DNA of 64,000 nucleotides from Ascidia mentula. Taxonomy: Eukaryota; Chordata; Ascidiacea; Phlebobranchia; Ascidiidae. Made by a program: the position numbers and the translations under genes. The DNA is taken from NCBI GenBank assembly GCA_947561715.1, contig OX387202.1, positions 14,087,001-14,151,000 of the forward strand. Reading direction: 5' to 3'. The notes under the pieces are model-generated. The model saw only the letters and a program-made list of their open reading frames with translations. It did not search any database and had not been told where the DNA came from. Of the stretch, positions 12,365 to 25,900 are shown piece after piece. Within the stretch, counting starts at the first letter, position 1; every line of letters starts with the position of its first letter.

Positions 12365-15300
12365 CTACTTATAATACGGCCAGAAGATATTCCAGAAAAT
12401 CGCGAAAATCATAAAGGCGCAGTAGACAGCCACTGCAATCCAGAAGACGATCTTGTCCCTTAGGGACTTCTTGAAGTTGTATAGAACCATTAGCCCCATG
12501 GTAAGACCAGCTATTGCCCCGGCCACGTGGGCCACGAATGACACACGAGCTCCTGAAGATGTTGTCTGGAAACGTCGGTAGATGGAATATCCGAAATCGC
12601 CGCACACTGCGAATTTAAATTCATATGTTTATTAGGTGGCTTGGTTGAATCAACCCATAGCTTTCACTTGGGCTAAACTTTAAAGATTGACAAAAATTTT
12701 CGCCTGACATAAGAACTAGTTGATTTTTAAACTTTTCAAACACATCACAGAGCCACTAGAAAGAGTAATGCATCTTATTACGTTGCAGATTAGGTGAAAA
12801 GAAATTTAAATAAATGCGTTAAAAAACATTATTTGGGGCTTAGAAAGGAAAAGCCGTATGTCAACCCAAGTATTCTCATTAAGGTTCCCAACAAATCTAA
12901 AGCAATCATGTCTGCTGTATTGGTATAATTCGAATCAAAAGTTCACTTACAAACTAGGACAACAAAGAGCGTCCTCAATAAACTTGAAAGCTTGTGCATG
13001 ACGTCACCGTTCTGTAAATAAAAGTAATCTTAGTCGGCAACCGGTGCAATGAAAAACCTTTTAAAACACCAAAATGTTACAATGTAAATGTGTACCGTCT
13101 ATGACGCACTCTCATACCAAACACTTACGCCCACGCCTTAACTGCAAACATTAAAAGGTTGCTTAGTAAATTAGTAATTAAGGAGATCCTCCTGTGTGTC
13201 TGTTGTTCAGAAGAATATTTTAAAGCAAACCAACGTGCGTATTAAATGTTAACTACGTGCGTATAAAATTAAATTACAATTTGGTTTGTAAGTTAACCAA
13301 TGCTTACCAGAATAACATTAGCAAGCTGGGCGCTGAAAAGCGCGTAAACGCCTCCGCTGGCGCCCACTAGCGGCGTGTAGGGATCGAACACTGAACTGGC
13401 AAGAGAACCTACAAAACATAATATTTCCTGATATGAATAGGCTCCACTTTTGGCACAAACAGTCAATACTTGCAATAATTAAAAGGTTACTGGATCGTGT
13501 ATTTTGTATGCTGGTGCAGCGAAATTTCATATGTGTCAATTTATCAATCGTTAGTTCTCCTTTAACTTACCGCCAATTACACCCGCCATATAGATGGCGC
13601 CAACGCGCAATCCGCCATGAACCATCTCTAAGGGAATTCCCAGCAACAGTTGTATAAGGAGATTGAAGAGAATGTGTTCTAGCCTGCCACATACATAAAC
13701 TCACAGTCACTAGAGAGTCAAAAGAAACACTTTGCTGCAAGATTAACCCAAAACGATAGGGGTTTTTACCAAACAGTTATACAACGCAGAAACAAAACAA
13801 GTCATTGTATGCCAAGGCATGATCTTTTCAATATAAAGGCTTGGCGATGTTAGTGATTATATGTTGATCATAAGGTAACGGTGGAATTGCAGTCAGGCTG
13901 GATTAGAGCTGCTTCCTCTTGATATTTATACACATTCGTGTATTTTCTGAAAATCTGACTCACCGAACAAAACTACACAACTTACCCTGCGTGGAGGAGC
14001 ATGTAAGTGAAGAATCTCCAGGCTTCCTCTCGTTTATATGGGTCGAATATGAGTGGACTTTGGAGGATGTCGGGATGGTAAGTCAACCACTCACCAAGTG
14101 TCGCACCATAGTAGATGTAAACGATCAACTGAAACGTGAAAAAAGTGTGGTTGAAAAACACTCTCGGCACGTATGTTCGGCAGGTATTTATGAGTTCAGC
14201 TTACGTGAAACCCGAAAGCTTTTACAGCCTGTTTGAATATGATTGGGTCAAGCAAACCAATAGTCAATATATTTCCTGCTAATAATTAGACTAATCAAGT
14301 TTCATGTTAACCGCATACAGTAGTTCAACATTTATGTATTACCTCAGCCAAACTGACAAGGATCATGAACATGGGCGGAGGTCTACAGTTATAATGTTCG
14401 TAGTAATAATCCTTGTCATCTTCCTTGGTGAGGACGAAGTCCCCAACAAAGTGAACTCCTCGCTTAAAGTTTGTGAGATCCTCCTCTCTGATTCCCGTCC
14501 TCTTCGCCACCACTTTTGCGTCCTCCTGATCCTGGAAAAGTAAATGTGATATGTGGAGTTGTAGCTGCTATTAGACAAGTTACAGGAAGGGTGCACAACA
14601 AAGGGTATTTGGAACGCCCTTGGTTGGAAATTGGTGAACATGTTATATTTGTTATGTTCGCCGTATGCTTTGTTATATAATAAATGTTTTCATATCATGC
14701 TATGAAGCTCCTAACAAGCAAGAAGTAAGATTGAAATACCGTTATTACTTTAACAGTAATCGGTGGGACACGCGATCAGATAACAAATATTTTGACACAC
14801 AAACTTATGTGAGTAGTGCAACCCTGCCTTACAGCTACTATGAAGAGCGTCAGACGTGACATAATATTGCTGGTTGCTTTTGTTTTCACCACGAAAGCTT
14901 CAACTGCTACACAATGTACCTCCACACAAGCATTGGGCGAAGTTTGGTTTAAGTCGTGTGCTATGATCTGTACTTGTGCAGTGTTACTGGGAAACAACCA
15001 AAGGCAATTCAGTTATGCTGATATTTCTCATTTGAAGCGACGTGTATTCCAAACAAGACCTTTTTTAAAGTTTGAGCCTAGATCTGGCTCACGCAGACGT
15101 TGCAGTATGATATATCAAATAGGCAATACAAATGGAAGTGTGTTGAACACGCAACTTTTTCTATCATGAACACAAAGCGCCAAACTAAAACAACGCCACC
15201 CATGTCAAAGGTTCAACGGAAGGCCTTTGTCGTACGTATTGACGCGGGGCATAATAAACATGGCCTCCTGTTTACCCCATTCCAGTCGGCCTTGAATATG

Positions 15301-18119
15301 TATTGGTATAAGTTGGGTTTTTCTAGCTCTTTTTCCCTTTACCAAGTGCCAGTGTGAAAGCAGAAACCCGGTTATAAATGTAGACAATTCAAGATGTAAC
15401 CTATGCAAAAACCTTCCCTTCAATCACATGCACGTAGTTTGCAACACATTTCCATCCATGGCATGAGGAACACGCTTCGTATGTTTGCTATCAAATATTT
15501 GTTTACGCTGTGCTGCATATGAGCAGTTTAGCTCACCAAACCATGATATGGATAAACCCGTCTCCCGTCACGGACAAGGCGTTAAAAGATTCCAAACTTA
15601 TAGCTAAACGCACTGTTCACAAAACTTGGGCATCGTTGGGAATATTATGTGACTGCTCTCAATTCCGCATAAGAAACAAGGTTTGGCCAAATAGTATTCA
15701 GATTAGATGTACAGTAAAGTTTGCACACAAGGAATAATAAGGCAAAGATTATCTTTTTAATTTAAATAGGACTGCTCTATATTATCTTACTTTATTGTTC
15801 CGACGGTTAGTCTTCTACACAGCAAAACTTTATAAGGGTTAATTGACCTTTTAATCAAACAAACTTATTTCCAGACCAGTACGAAATAGGAAATGTGTCG
15901 CGGGATGTTTTCGTGCGAAACGGCGGTCGACCCGAGCATATCGTATTACATTGTTTGTATAAAATTCACCTTCTAATATTTCGACACACAGCTAGGTGTG
16001 GCGTAATGTGTTGTACTATCTTAAATTTTGCTTACTTCGGGAATTGTTTTTGAATGATTCGCGCATAAACCGTTGGCGCAAACAACACCGCATTGTTTAG
16101 GGATGCGAGACTCTGTGGAGCAATAAACAAGGGAAAGGCTAACATAAGTTTTGGACAAATGTAATCGTAATCTTACACAAGCATCAAGCATCACATTTGA
16201 ACATCTTGACTCGATCACTGTACCGAATAATTGCACAGTCTTACCAATCTGACCAATTCCTCTTTTGTGATATAACCGTCCTTGTTCTTGTCAGCATACT
16301 GGAGCAGTTTTCTGATGGTTGCCTCTGATAATGAGGTTCGGTAAGTTTCAACGATGTCCTCAAATTTGTTGACGGGAATTCGTCCGTCACTTCCGGTGTG
16401 CTGTGATACGATATTTACATTGAGAAAGGGCTGACAATTTTACACTGGTAGATTAAAAGAGTCTTTACTTTATACAAACAAAGACTATGTAAGGCACTAG
16501 CCGAGACAATCATTATAGCCTAATCCAAATATTTCTAAAATATAACACAACCCAGATCCTTGCAATGTGCGGTTTACGTATTTCTTAGTAGAAAGTTGTA
16601 GCAACAAAAAACAAGGGTTTGTTGAACGGAAAATACACTGAGAAGAGAAGTCATGTTCAAAGGTTCTTATATTCCATTCAATATTCACTGCTCATACGAA
16701 CCACGCGCAATCTATTGTTTCTACGTTCACCTATACAACGAAACCGAAAAAGGACTTTACTCCCGTGGTATGTGACGTAATTCGACAGAACCTTTTTAGT
16801 TCAGGACTCGGGCAAGGCAGAAAAGTAATAGCCAGTGACACTTTACATAGATATAATGGGACACAATGAGGTAAGTTCACACATCCGGAACTACAAGCGG
16901 TTCAATTCGAGGTCATTTAACCTACGACCTTTCATTGTATTCATCATCTATGTTCGTTAGGCGGCAAAGAAGTTCCCTTTCTCCAATTTTTTGTGCGTGA
17001 AACGTATGTAAAGACTCTAAAAACTTAATTCCAAAATATGCGATGAGCAATACGAATTTCATTGTTGTCATTTTGATTTGCGAAAACATTAACAAACGTA
17101 CTGAAACCACAACGGCATGTAATACAGCTTAAAATCTGTAAACCAGAATGCACAGGGATGTACGCAGTTCGTTTAGGTGTCGTTCGCCGGCCCACGTTCG
17201 CTAACATGGTATAAATTATTGAACAGAAACCTTCAATATTTTAGAAGGCTGCTTTTCCTAACTGTGTCATGGTTACAATGTTTCGCAGTGGTTTATTTGA
17301 ACTGCCATCTGCAGTGATCAACTTGTAGGTGACTGTTTTCGCCCGTCGCTTATCAGTAGAACTGGAGCGGAGGACTACAGAAGGCGAGAGGTGGCACTTT
17401 TACGTAATTGACATAATCAATACAACAAAGACTGGGCTGTTACGAGATGCTTTGATCAGTGGTTGACAGTTAAGTCACTGCAACCATTTGCGCGGCCTGG
17501 TTTACACCGAACAGTAGTAACACTCAAACCGATTTTGTTACGCCTGCGGCCGAGTTAATGTTTATGTAAACCCGCGAATTAATCGCTCTGATTCTTGGTA
17601 TCCATAAAACGAGGCAGAACGTCCAGTAGTTTGCATGCTACCTGCGATGGTTGGTAAAAATGTACGAACTAATCTCGTGTAAGAAAGTTTCGAACTGCCC
17701 CAGAAAGCTCAAACTCAAAAGAGTTTTGATTGTGTCTGTACCAATAATAAATATATTTAAGCGCTTTGGGTTCTATTTGTGAAATTTTTAAACATTATGC
17801 ATCTAAAGCGTATTAATTACTATGTTTGGAGAAATTTAACAAGCAACACGATATACAACAAGCGCTGTAAAGGAAATGCAAAAAAGTGATGTAAAAACGA
17901 AACATGGTAAACGTACCTTATCGAATATCCACGTAATATCCTGCAACAAACATAAAATAAATTAGAAAACCGCATTTTAAACCACAAATTTATCTACAAC
18001 GTGAAGCGGTTACAAACACCTAATTTGGAAAATTACAACAACACACCGACAAATGATTGGTGGAAATATCATCACGCGCTTACCCTCGGTTTCGGATTCA
18101 TTTCAATGTCTTCCGTCAT
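12365..18119 (-). CDS. RHBDL: EF-hand rhomboid protease, RHBDL1/RHBDL3-like (parental gene)
   Basis: Nine exons, phases continuous: 18084-18119, 17917-17940, 16245-16400, 14343-14531, 13986-14128, 13571-13683, 13308-13408, 12951-13011, 12365-12606; 354 aa, close to vertebrate RHBDL1/3 and fly Rhomboid. Residues 13-72 hold an EF-hand pair: a first, atypical loop ([16 protein letters not shown]) split by an intron, and a canonical second loop ([12 protein letters not shown]). A linker then leads to seven TM helices. Catalytic serine is in [10 protein letters not shown], catalytic histidine in [27 protein letters not shown] is the family's HAG-HxxxN signature and [12 protein letters not shown] the WR loop. 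Known rhomboids release EGF-family ligands and other membrane proteins; EF-hands imply calcium modulation. It begins with a 36-nt exon ([12 protein letters not shown]) and a 24-nt micro-exon. The partial copies at 1-7,700 derive from its exons 4-9. Confidence 0.93.
16401..16925. repeat. Source segment of inverted duplication
   Basis: Intronic sequence upstream of the EF-hand exon, found again in reverse complement at 2,390-2,900. The homology continues a few bases into the coding exon. This segment has an extra block near 16,830 absent from the copy. Confidence 0.8.
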
Positions 18120-19998
18120 CTTGACAGCTGTATTTCCGTTAATCCAAGCACCTCAGCGAAATTGTTAACTAGTGGAACTGACACGAGACAACCTACAAAC
18201 AACAAGGAAAATTCGCTGAATCAAACATCACCTGATCCCATTCGGTCACACAACAACTCAACAAAGGCGACAGCGCGATGAACCGAGTCACGATACAGAT
18301 TCCGTTGTTTTGTTTAGAAGCGCCAGTAGCCGCGTTTTAAAGAGAAATTGCTTTCCAATTCTGACTCTCCAGGGGCTGCGCAGTTGCTGGGTGCTTAGAG
18401 GTTTGGTCATGTATGAAGCGCTAAGTTATACACTCGTTTGTATTCTCTTTACAGTCTTGTATACGTGTATATTTCCCAGTATCAGCAACGGCTATTGCAA
18501 ACGTCACTTCATTGATACAAGAATCAACTAAATTTCTAGCAGTATATGTGCACAATAGGACAAACTATACCCCATTGGCTCAACTTCAAATTTCCTGTCA
18601 TATCCCACTACGCTGCACTTGTAACCATCTGGACAAAGAACAACTGCCATTCGAACAAGCAACAGTTTCCTAAATCACTTTGTAACATTTCCAATTCTTG
18701 TGAGAGAAAATGTCAAGCGAGCAAGACCGGTCTGACTCGGCTAATATTAGCTTGACGTGACAGCAATACGTTGTTTGCTCTCAATCTTATAGTACAGCGA
18801 AGTTGTTCGCTGTGCCCTTGTACACTATGTACAGTTGGTGGAGGACGTAACACGTAATCACAGATTTGTCAAGATAGCTTATTGTTTACAATATATACGT
18901 ACTTTTACCAGGTATGTAATTAAGAATAGTTTTGTTTTTAAAATGCACGGAACTCTTCAAAGTTACAAGTCCCATCTAACTTTTGCTACGTTATCTTTAA
19001 ACTGTCCAACATATCGGATTTCTGTAAACTACCGAAATACAGCATGAATGCAAAACCGAAGTGAAGTAATGACAACTTTAACACCTTTCCAAACTTTGCC
19101 TGCCGATTTGCCGAATTTATGCCACACATTTTTGGCAACAACTTGTTCCTATGTAACTAGCACCTTATACTTCAGACGAAGCGTCCTCTTCAACATTTCG
19201 TGGCAACATTAGGCCTACTCGCCAAACACTCTGGTACTGGAAATTCAACCACAGCGTCTCCCCACAACCCAATTTCACTCGAGCGTAACGCTTTTTTTTC
19301 GAATGGCGCAATTACACGTGACGTCACACGTTGAGCTAGACGAGCACAGTTTACCAGAATGGCGCAAGAACTTCCAAACGATGTAGGCTGCGGATAGATA
19401 AACACTCGTCCTAATGCAGTAGATCTGTTATTGCGGCTGCTAAACACTATCTCAACTATATAAAAACAATGTTGCCAGTAGTATATTTTGCGCGATCGGC
19501 TCATAGTCACCAAAGCAAGGTAAAAAAACAATAGCGTTGCATGTAGAGTATTCAAAGTTATTTGAACCGTTTGTCAACAGCGAACAAACGTTTACGCTGT
19601 GATACGCATATTTAATAAAAATCATTCATTTCACTTTGTTTTCAGATGAAGACAAAAAACCTAATCGATTTATCAAGTTAAAACTATTTCGCGACCAAAA
19701 AATTCCAACTTTCGAATGTGTATCGTTATCTGGCACTAAAAAAAACAAAAAAAAATGAATATAATTTTACATTTGATCGTAAGGGTATAACTTTAATATT
19801 TTGCCAAATATAGTCGCAGCACACGAAAGACAACTACAAAAGTTAAAGGAAAAATTACGCCAAATGCAGACGTGCATAGCAAAATTTTCGTTGCCAATTT
19901 TAACATCTGTTCGGTGATTCGAAAAACGCACACTTGACCCACATACAAAGCTAGTCAGCTCACCAAACTTGAAATCTCAATATTTTGTGAATTACTGT
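18120..19998. other. Intergenic: RHBDL upstream region
   Basis: It lies between the RHBDL start codon and the stop of the next minus-strand gene, so it should hold the RHBDL promoter. I can assign no TATA box or repeat with confidence. An open frame at 19,190-19,555 (minus) has no recognisable domain. Confidence 0.4.
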
Positions 19999-22900
19999 TT
20001 AAGCGACTTCCCCCAAACATTCAAGAACAGCCAAAAGGACTTTGCAAAGGCAACAAAATATCCAGCACCAGAGTTCGCCATCACACTCCTCATCATCATC
20101 GTCGCTGGAGTATTCAGACTCACCTGATATGATGATAAGTTAAAGCAGAATTCTACATAGGTCTATGATATACTGCTATATCTATGATCAAAAATATCTA
20201 CTTCAAAAGCATTCCATGCATTTAAATCACAAGAGAAACCGGAAAATTGCTGCGCTATTAAATGCGGAAAAAGTTTGTTTGACATCAATAAAGCATAATG
20301 TGAACCGCATGCAGGGTAGATATTAATTTTCCTTTAACAGCCACTATCAGTCAACGTATTGCGTGCTGGTTGGACGGGCGATTGGCAACATCTACTCAAA
20401 AGAAAAGCTGGATCGGATTAATGACCAGGATATCATGGGTTCAAATCCCAGTTTGGTCAAAAAACATAATGGGTGGCATCGCAAATTTACTTGAAGTCGG
20501 TTGTTGTTGTACTACGTTGCTCTTCACTTGTATAGCTGCCGAGTTGGGCGTTTCTGAAGCAAACAAACACGTAATTATCAAGTTATGCTATCGCAAGCAG
20601 CCGGGTTTAAAATATGTGAATATTTTGTACAGAACTGATAAATCAAACTCATTAACTAGAGGAATTAGAACATACATCCGTCGTTTGTGAAACAGTGCAG
20701 TGACTTATACATTATAACCTACGATAAGGCCTAACATATCGGAAAAGTGGCCGTCTGTCTATAGTTTATATAATTTATTTTATTGACTCCATATTGCTTA
20801 TATACATCTGACTTACTAAAAGTTTACAAAACATTTTTGATAGTTTATACCTACGAAGGCTTGGTTGATAAATGCGTTATTCTGCTGCATTTCTTGAACA
20901 TAGGAAACGGGAAGTAAAAATGCCCCTGAACATAAGAGGTTGGAATTAGGAACAAAACCCTGGAAAGTTTGTCAAATGATGCTTACCTTGTGGAGTGTTG
21001 TAGAGCACCATATCTTCTGGTTGTGCAACTGTTTAAACGCAAAGTGAGTTTAGTCTACTAAGGGTAAAGATATGTAAAAGAAAACCATTCTAGACAAGTT
21101 ATTTGGTTAATACTGTATCAAAGGTATACAAAATGGCCAGTTTTAAACTACCACTTTAACCGAGACCATAGCTGGTGGAATTCTGAATGCATTTGTTGGA
21201 ATACTTTTCTCAAGACGTCACATACCTACAGCAGTTGGATTATTTAAAAAATAAATGGACAGTTTGGTTATTTGCGCGTGTAATAAATAGTCTAAGGGCA
21301 CGTAACAACACCATTATGTGAACAAACACATTTCAAACCTTGAGGTTGTTGAACTACGGGGTTTTCCTGATGGACGTTTCCTGGTGTTTGTGGAAGGGGC
21401 ACTATGCAATACAATGTAAAAAAATTATCGCGAGGAATGTAAAATCCAGTGACCATCACTGACAACAGCGGGTATACAACACATACAACCGATCTACCTA
21501 TGGTTGCGTTCCCGTGAGTCAACTCTTCCCGTTCTGGAACAGGTGGAGGCTCTGCCACAGACAAGATGGTTAGTTCAATGACTTGATTGTTATTAAAATG
21601 TTCAGTATGGTTTAAATGGACAGTTTTAACAAGTAAATTAAAAAAGTTATATACATAATTCCTGTGGATTTTCCGGTCGATGACTTACCTCCGGCGACAT
21701 TTCTGTATGCCGATTCCTCCCTTTCTGGAATAGGTGGTGGGTCTGACATGCACAAGTTGATTAATTCAGTGGTATAGGTTTTTATTGAAGTTGTTGTAAA
21801 TTGAAGTTATTTAGACTAATTGCCATCTATTGTGTCATAGTGACACGCTGTAATTCTAAGTAATTCTTTCCAAAAATTAAAATTTGGAGCTTTACTTTGT
21901 ATACCTCAATAGAAATCATAAAAAAGCACGCTGACATAATTTCATGTTCTTTTACATAAAGCAAGGTATCATGTACGAAATAACATTACTGTTTATCAAA
22001 ACCTTGCCAGGTAACACTAATGGCTTAAACGTCTTACCCTCAGTAAATACATCACCTCCAGCAATATTTACGAACACTTCTTCATCCCTGTTTGGAATAG
22101 GCGGAGGAGCTGTTATGGACAAAAAAAAACAAAAAAAGAGGTAAGGGGTCATGTCTGAAATAATATTACACACTCGGACCATCTCGATTACATGAAGTCA
22201 TCAACTTTGCCACAACCTATGCAAGCTATAGGGAATATATTGTTTACCATAACCTTATCAGGTAATACTTATGGCTCAACCGTCTTACCCTCAGTAAATA
22301 CATTACCTCCTGCAAAATTTCCGTACACCGATTCTTTCCTGCTTGGTACGGGCGGCGGAACTGTCATGGACAAGATTATTGTTTTTTTTATAATCTTGTT
22401 GTTTGACATAAAAATTATCTTTATGGCAATACAAGAAATGTTTGGAAATTCCTTTAGGTTACTTGCTTTAAGCACGGTAATACTTAGGCTGTCAAAACCA
22501 AAACCCCAATCGACTCAATCCATCGTTGGATGTGCTTAAATATCTTTTATGCGACTTGCTGCATACCAGCAAAAAGTTTTGATTAAAATACACAATCTAC
22601 ACGTTTGTAACCATGTTTACGCAATTGCTTTGAATTAGTACCACAGTAGCCTGTTGATTACCCGTGGCTTGGTTACTGTAGATCGATCCTACTTTTGTTG
22701 GGATGGTTGGGTGCTCAGCTGTTAAAAGTTAAAAGTTTACTAGGATGCGGCACAACTATAACAAGCAAGGTAAACACCGACGTTGGTTATGGAGACCTCT
22801 GTATGCATTTCTCCTTCCATACACACTGCTTGGGGATAGAGCAACTTTCGGAAACCGCACTAAAATACAGGAGAGCATTTATTATAAAGAACAAATGAAA

Positions 22901-25900
22901 TCATAGCATTTAGCCAATTCATTAAAATTAAATGAAGTTTATCATGTACTGTAATTGAGCATTGATATTATGTGAAAGTTTTTGGTTGAATCTACGAAAC
23001 CCACGAAATTGAACCCGATCTTTTTACATTGCGCTGGATGGAATCTAAACAAGTTTTGTAGAACTCTAAACGGACAAAATACCTGAAACCTGACTATCCA
23101 CAAAATATCACATTTACTATACCTTTATACTGCAGCCACATTTCTATAAACCATAATGGCATTTGCAGAGTGGAACTACTCATGGTTTAAGACTGAATTG
23201 TTAAAACCAGCAGCAGTCCAACATGTTTCAGTGACAAAACTGGCAACTTACACAGTCAGTCAAATACTGAAAGCACAGTCGAAGTACTTTACAACATGGG
23301 TGAATAGCAAACTGAAGGTCAATTGTTTTTTAACTTAATTGCCTGATACGTGTTGAACGTTCAAATATTGTCGCCCGATAAGGAAAGGTTAAACAGCAGC
23401 GAACCGTGCAACGCAGAACAAATAGACATTGATTCATAGCTAAAAGTTAAGATTAGTCATGTGCATTGTGGATTATTTTATTTAGTGTATATGTAAAACG
23501 CAAATCATACATACATTTAAACACATACTGTTAATTACCCTTGTTAATTATAAGCTAACACAACCTAAAGCAGGGCTAAAGTGGTAGAAATATAATCGGA
23601 AAAAGAGCGTTTCACATGTGAATTTGTCATAGGGCAACGCCGCTCACAAACAAGCACAAGAATAAAGTTTGTGCGTGTAGGTTTTGGTATTGCAGTGAAC
23701 AGGGAATCGGAAACAAAGTAATTTGATGCAAAAGATCATCTTAAGCTAAATTGACTGACAATGTTTTACTCTTGTAGGTTTTCTGCTACATCCCTAAAAA
23801 AACACAAACAATCCCATATTCTCTTCGCATTTTTGATTTGCTCTTTCCTTCTCGCCTGCTTTTCCTCCTCGTCCAATTCTTAAAAACACAATAATAAAAC
23901 TTTAAACGACTTTTCAGGACTCTTAGAGCGAAGCGGGTTACTATGTGGGTGAAGAAACACTTTGCAAGCCGCATTTATTTTGTTAGACTCAAAATGATGT
24001 GTTGTTGTTGTTGTTGAGTAATCATTAAATGCAAAATTAAACAAAAATTTCACCACGGAATTAAATGTGTTCATGTCATTGTATTAAAGGTATTTGCTTA
24101 CTGCTACAATAAAAATGGTTTAGCGGTTTATGAAGCAGATTTGTCTGTGTTGAAAACGGCGAATGCAAACAGTACAGAGTGAATAATTAGTTTGGTAACA
24201 ATTTAATTAGTTTGGCATTATCATAGCGTTTTGTTTGTTTCGTTTTCTGGAATGAATGTGTTGGAAACCAATGTTCCTGTTACACTATTATTTTCAATTT
24301 TAGAATAAAAAATCTGTATGTACCTGACTCGGAATATTCTTCAATCACTTGTTTCCTTCTCTTTTTGGGTGACTTTTTTTCTATTGATAAATTAAGTAAT
24401 GTAAAATATATAGTGTATTACAAAAATGTGTGGTCTTGGATCTTACTTTTCTGTCGCCTAACGACAACTTCTTCATATTCATCTGAGTCCTCACTTTCGC
24501 TTTCGGAGTCAATGTCATTGTCATTGTTTATGTACATAGGATTTCTCGCTGTATGAAAAGGAAGACCTGCGTTAGTTTTAATTTAACTATTTGATTCGAA
24601 AACCACACTAGGAGCAAGAATACAATAGAAGGTTTTTTTTTAACTGTTGTATTTATTACCTGCAGAAAAGTTTCCGTAAATGTTTTCTTGTTGGGCGGTA
24701 TATGAGTATGGCTCTGTGGAAGCAAACACAACAAGGGGTTTTATCATACAGAGTTTAAACCTAATATTACAAGTATTTTTGTAAAACAGCTTTACCGTCA
24801 TTATAATTTTTTTTAATAGTGTGATGACTGTTCAGTTAAATTTATTGTTTAAACGCACTGATTGTAGTTCACACGACAGGAGATGCATTTTATGAAATAA
24901 TGTTAGCGAATTCACGGTATTGCTACATATTCGAAAAAGTTTGTTGTTTTTCAAATGTTCAACACACATATAGCTACTGCCTTCACCTGGTATACGTTCC
25001 TCAATAGAGTCGTAAGGTGATAAAAAAAATTTCTACAAGGAAGTTAATCGATGCGAATACTGTATATATAAAGGTTAAAAATTTAACATTTCCATGTTTG
25101 GCATTCCTTACCAGCTCCTCCATGGCTCCTACCTTCTTTCATTCGTGCTCCTTTATTCGTCGAAAAACGAGAGATAATAAATGTTTAAAATTTTATCACA
25201 CAACATTGAAAGTTGATGTTAGGTCTTACGCTTAGGTTGTTCAACCACTGGGTGCGATGTTGCATTGGAACCCTGGCCTGCGGTGACGACATAGGATCCT
25301 AAAAGTGCCAACTTTACAAACCAGGTAGCTTCGTAACGAAAATTGTCATATTTACCGTCTTGATTTTGACAAACCACGAGATATCCATTTTCAGGTATTG
25401 TTAGAGCTTGAGTGGGACCTGGAAAATCAGAGTGATTATTAATATTTAGGAAAATAATCCTTGTTTGTAGGGTTCAAGGAAAAAAGCTATAAAGACCATA
25501 TGAATCAACCTGTTCTGACAACTGTTTGTCAAACCTTGAAAAAATGCATTATTATGGGCACATATATGTCCCCTCAGTGCTTGAAATATTACGCAACGTT
25601 AACAAATACTGTTGTTATTGATTTGTTCTCGGTCAGTGTTCGTAATAATTTCGAACCAAGTATGTTGTTCATTACTGACGAAATGGCTGCCACATTGTTA
25701 CCGCTTTGTGCAGTTGAAGTATTGACGAGGATAGGACCTACAAATAATAACAACAATTTAGTAGAACATTTACAGGAACAAAACCGCAGCAATTATTACC
25801 TTCTGTTGTCTGGTGGACGACCAAGTTACTTGGGTTGACTGGGGATCCAGCAGGTACGAGCACTGATAAGAAAGGTTTAGATACATTTTAAAAAACTTTT

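Noticed and set aside
19190-19555. 121-codon open frame on the minus strand upstream of RHBDL
   Set aside because: No domain, no splice signals joining it to anything, and composition like the surrounding non-coding DNA.
24987-25032. Possible extra scaffold exon (SPYDSIEERIP)
   Set aside because: Its acceptor would be phase 0 while neighbours end in phase 1; noted only as a possibility.
25461-25838. 125-codon open frame on the plus strand
   Set aside because: It runs antisense through two phase-consistent minus-strand exons of the docking-scaffold gene; no domain of its own.
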